A DNA stretch of 7,364 nt from [Eubacterium] saphenum (GTDB taxonomy: Bacteria > Bacillota > Clostridia > Oscillospirales > Ruminococcaceae). The first letter of the stretch is position 1, and each line of letters starts with the position of its first letter. Both the position numbers and the translations under genes were made by a program. The DNA lies in assembly GCA_004555635.1 (NCBI GenBank), contig SFHN01000057.1:1-7364 (forward strand), in the 5' to 3' direction. Under the pieces are notes generated by a model that had not been told where the DNA came from, did no database searches, and saw only the letters and a list, made by a program, of their open reading frames with translations. This document shows, one piece after another, positions 7,302 to 7,364 of the stretch.

Positions 7302-7316
7302 GATGTATCGTACATC
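7302..7316. repeat. Perfect 15-nt palindrome, operator candidate
   Basis: The arms GATGTA and TACATC are exact reverse complements around TCG. An extra copy of the left half, ATGTATCG, stands at 7289-7296, exactly 14 bases upstream of the matching ATGTATCG at 7303-7310. The palindrome covers the -10 box of the leftward promoter candidate and lies about 30 bases downstream of the start expected for the rightward one. Dimeric repressors of the MarR or TetR type bind sites of this kind; which protein binds here, if any, is unknown. Confidence 0.5.
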
Positions 7317-7335
7317 AGAGCTTCAGGAATATCAA
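7307..7335 (-). promoter_or_regulatory. Candidate promoter for the leftward operon
   Basis: On the minus strand, TTGATA (7335-7330, five of six -35 bases) is followed by a 17-base spacer and TACGAT (7312-7307, four of six -10 bases). Transcription would begin near 7300, leaving a leader of about 84 nt before the small gene. The -10 lies inside a perfect palindrome and the -35 lies inside a 9-bp inverted repeat, which would fit a repressible promoter. It is the best leftward match I found in the region, but it is only moderate. Confidence 0.42.
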
Positions 7336-7348
7336 TATGATTCCTGAA
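7322..7348. repeat. 9-bp inverted repeat in the intergenic region
   Basis: The arms TTCAGGAAT (7322-7330) and ATTCCTGAA (7340-7348) are exact reverse complements separated by 9 bases. The repeat overlaps the -35 box of the leftward promoter candidate, and in the rightward transcript it would form a hairpin shortly before the ribosome-binding-like sequence at the edge. No run of T follows it in either direction, so it is not a typical intrinsic terminator. It may be an operator or a leader hairpin. Confidence 0.5.
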
Positions 7349-7356
7349 AATGAGAC

Positions 7357-7364
7357 AAAAGGTG
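7357..7364 (+). promoter_or_regulatory. Probable ribosome binding site of a divergent gene starting beyond the right edge
   Basis: The window ends in AAAAGGTG on the plus strand, the same form as the AAAGGTGAT before the small gene and the AGGTG before others. With the strong rightward promoter at 7239-7267 this suggests a start codon a few bases outside the window. An alternative is the ATG at 7337, with AGGA 8 bases upstream and an open frame to the edge (MIPENETKG), but only 28 bases of it are visible. Confidence 0.4.

Noticed and set aside
7217..7315. Upstream extension of the small gene to an ATG at 7315 (87 residues).
   Set aside because: The added residues look non-protein-like and overlap two promoter candidates and a palindrome. 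The strong ribosome binding site is at the ATG at 7216.
7302..7348. Intrinsic terminator formed by the two dyads.
   Set aside because: Stems are short or have a large loop with modest GC content, and no T-run follows on either strand.

Overview
The window looks like a piece of chromosome from an anaerobic Gram-positive of the Clostridia (Bacillota), perhaps an Oscillospiraceae/Ruminococcaceae-like gut lineage. The reasons are the strong GGAGG/AGGTGA-type ribosome binding sites before every gene, the tight packing, the MATE transporter subtype and the style of the B12-dependent methionine synthase. This placement is inference; no marker gene is present. Base composition looks moderate to slightly GC-rich and even throughout, with no insertion sequence, tRNA, rRNA, CRISPR array or phage gene.

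Almost the whole window is one tightly packed unit of six genes on the minus strand, read from right to left: a 54-residue DUF3006-like protein (7216-7052), a 12-helix MATE efflux transporter (7004-5589), a MoxR-type AAA+ ATPase (5592-4657), a DUF58 membrane-anchored protein (4624-3503), a polytopic membrane protein with a DUF4129-like tail (3503-2163), and cobalamin-dependent methionine synthase metH (2188 to beyond the left edge). Three of the five junctions overlap, by 4, 1 and 26 nt. The other two gaps are 32 and 47 nt, with no terminator visible. The genes are therefore probably co-transcribed and partly translationally coupled.

The ATPase, DUF58 and DUF4129-like genes form the well-known MoxR/DUF58/DUF4129 module, usually thought of as an AAA+ chaperone-like ATPase acting with membrane partners on envelope or secreted proteins. 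No transglutaminase domain, a frequent fourth member, is present here. metH starts inside the end of the DUF4129-like gene. It would transfer the methyl group of methyl-tetrahydrofolate through cobalamin to homocysteine. All zinc, cobalamin and cap residues that can be checked in the visible 729 residues are intact.

The 148 bases to the right of the small gene hold the only substantial non-coding DNA and the densest unexplained signal. There is a near-consensus sigma-A promoter pointing right, out of the window, and a weaker candidate promoter pointing left into the operon, so the two face each other. A perfect 15-nt palindrome covers the leftward -10 box, and a 9-bp inverted repeat covers its -35 box. 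A ribosome-binding-site-like sequence touches the right edge. This suggests a divergently transcribed gene, possibly a regulator, just outside the window, with overlapping 5' leaders. No clearly new multi-gene system is evident; the regulatory region and the metH coupling are the most worthwhile leads.
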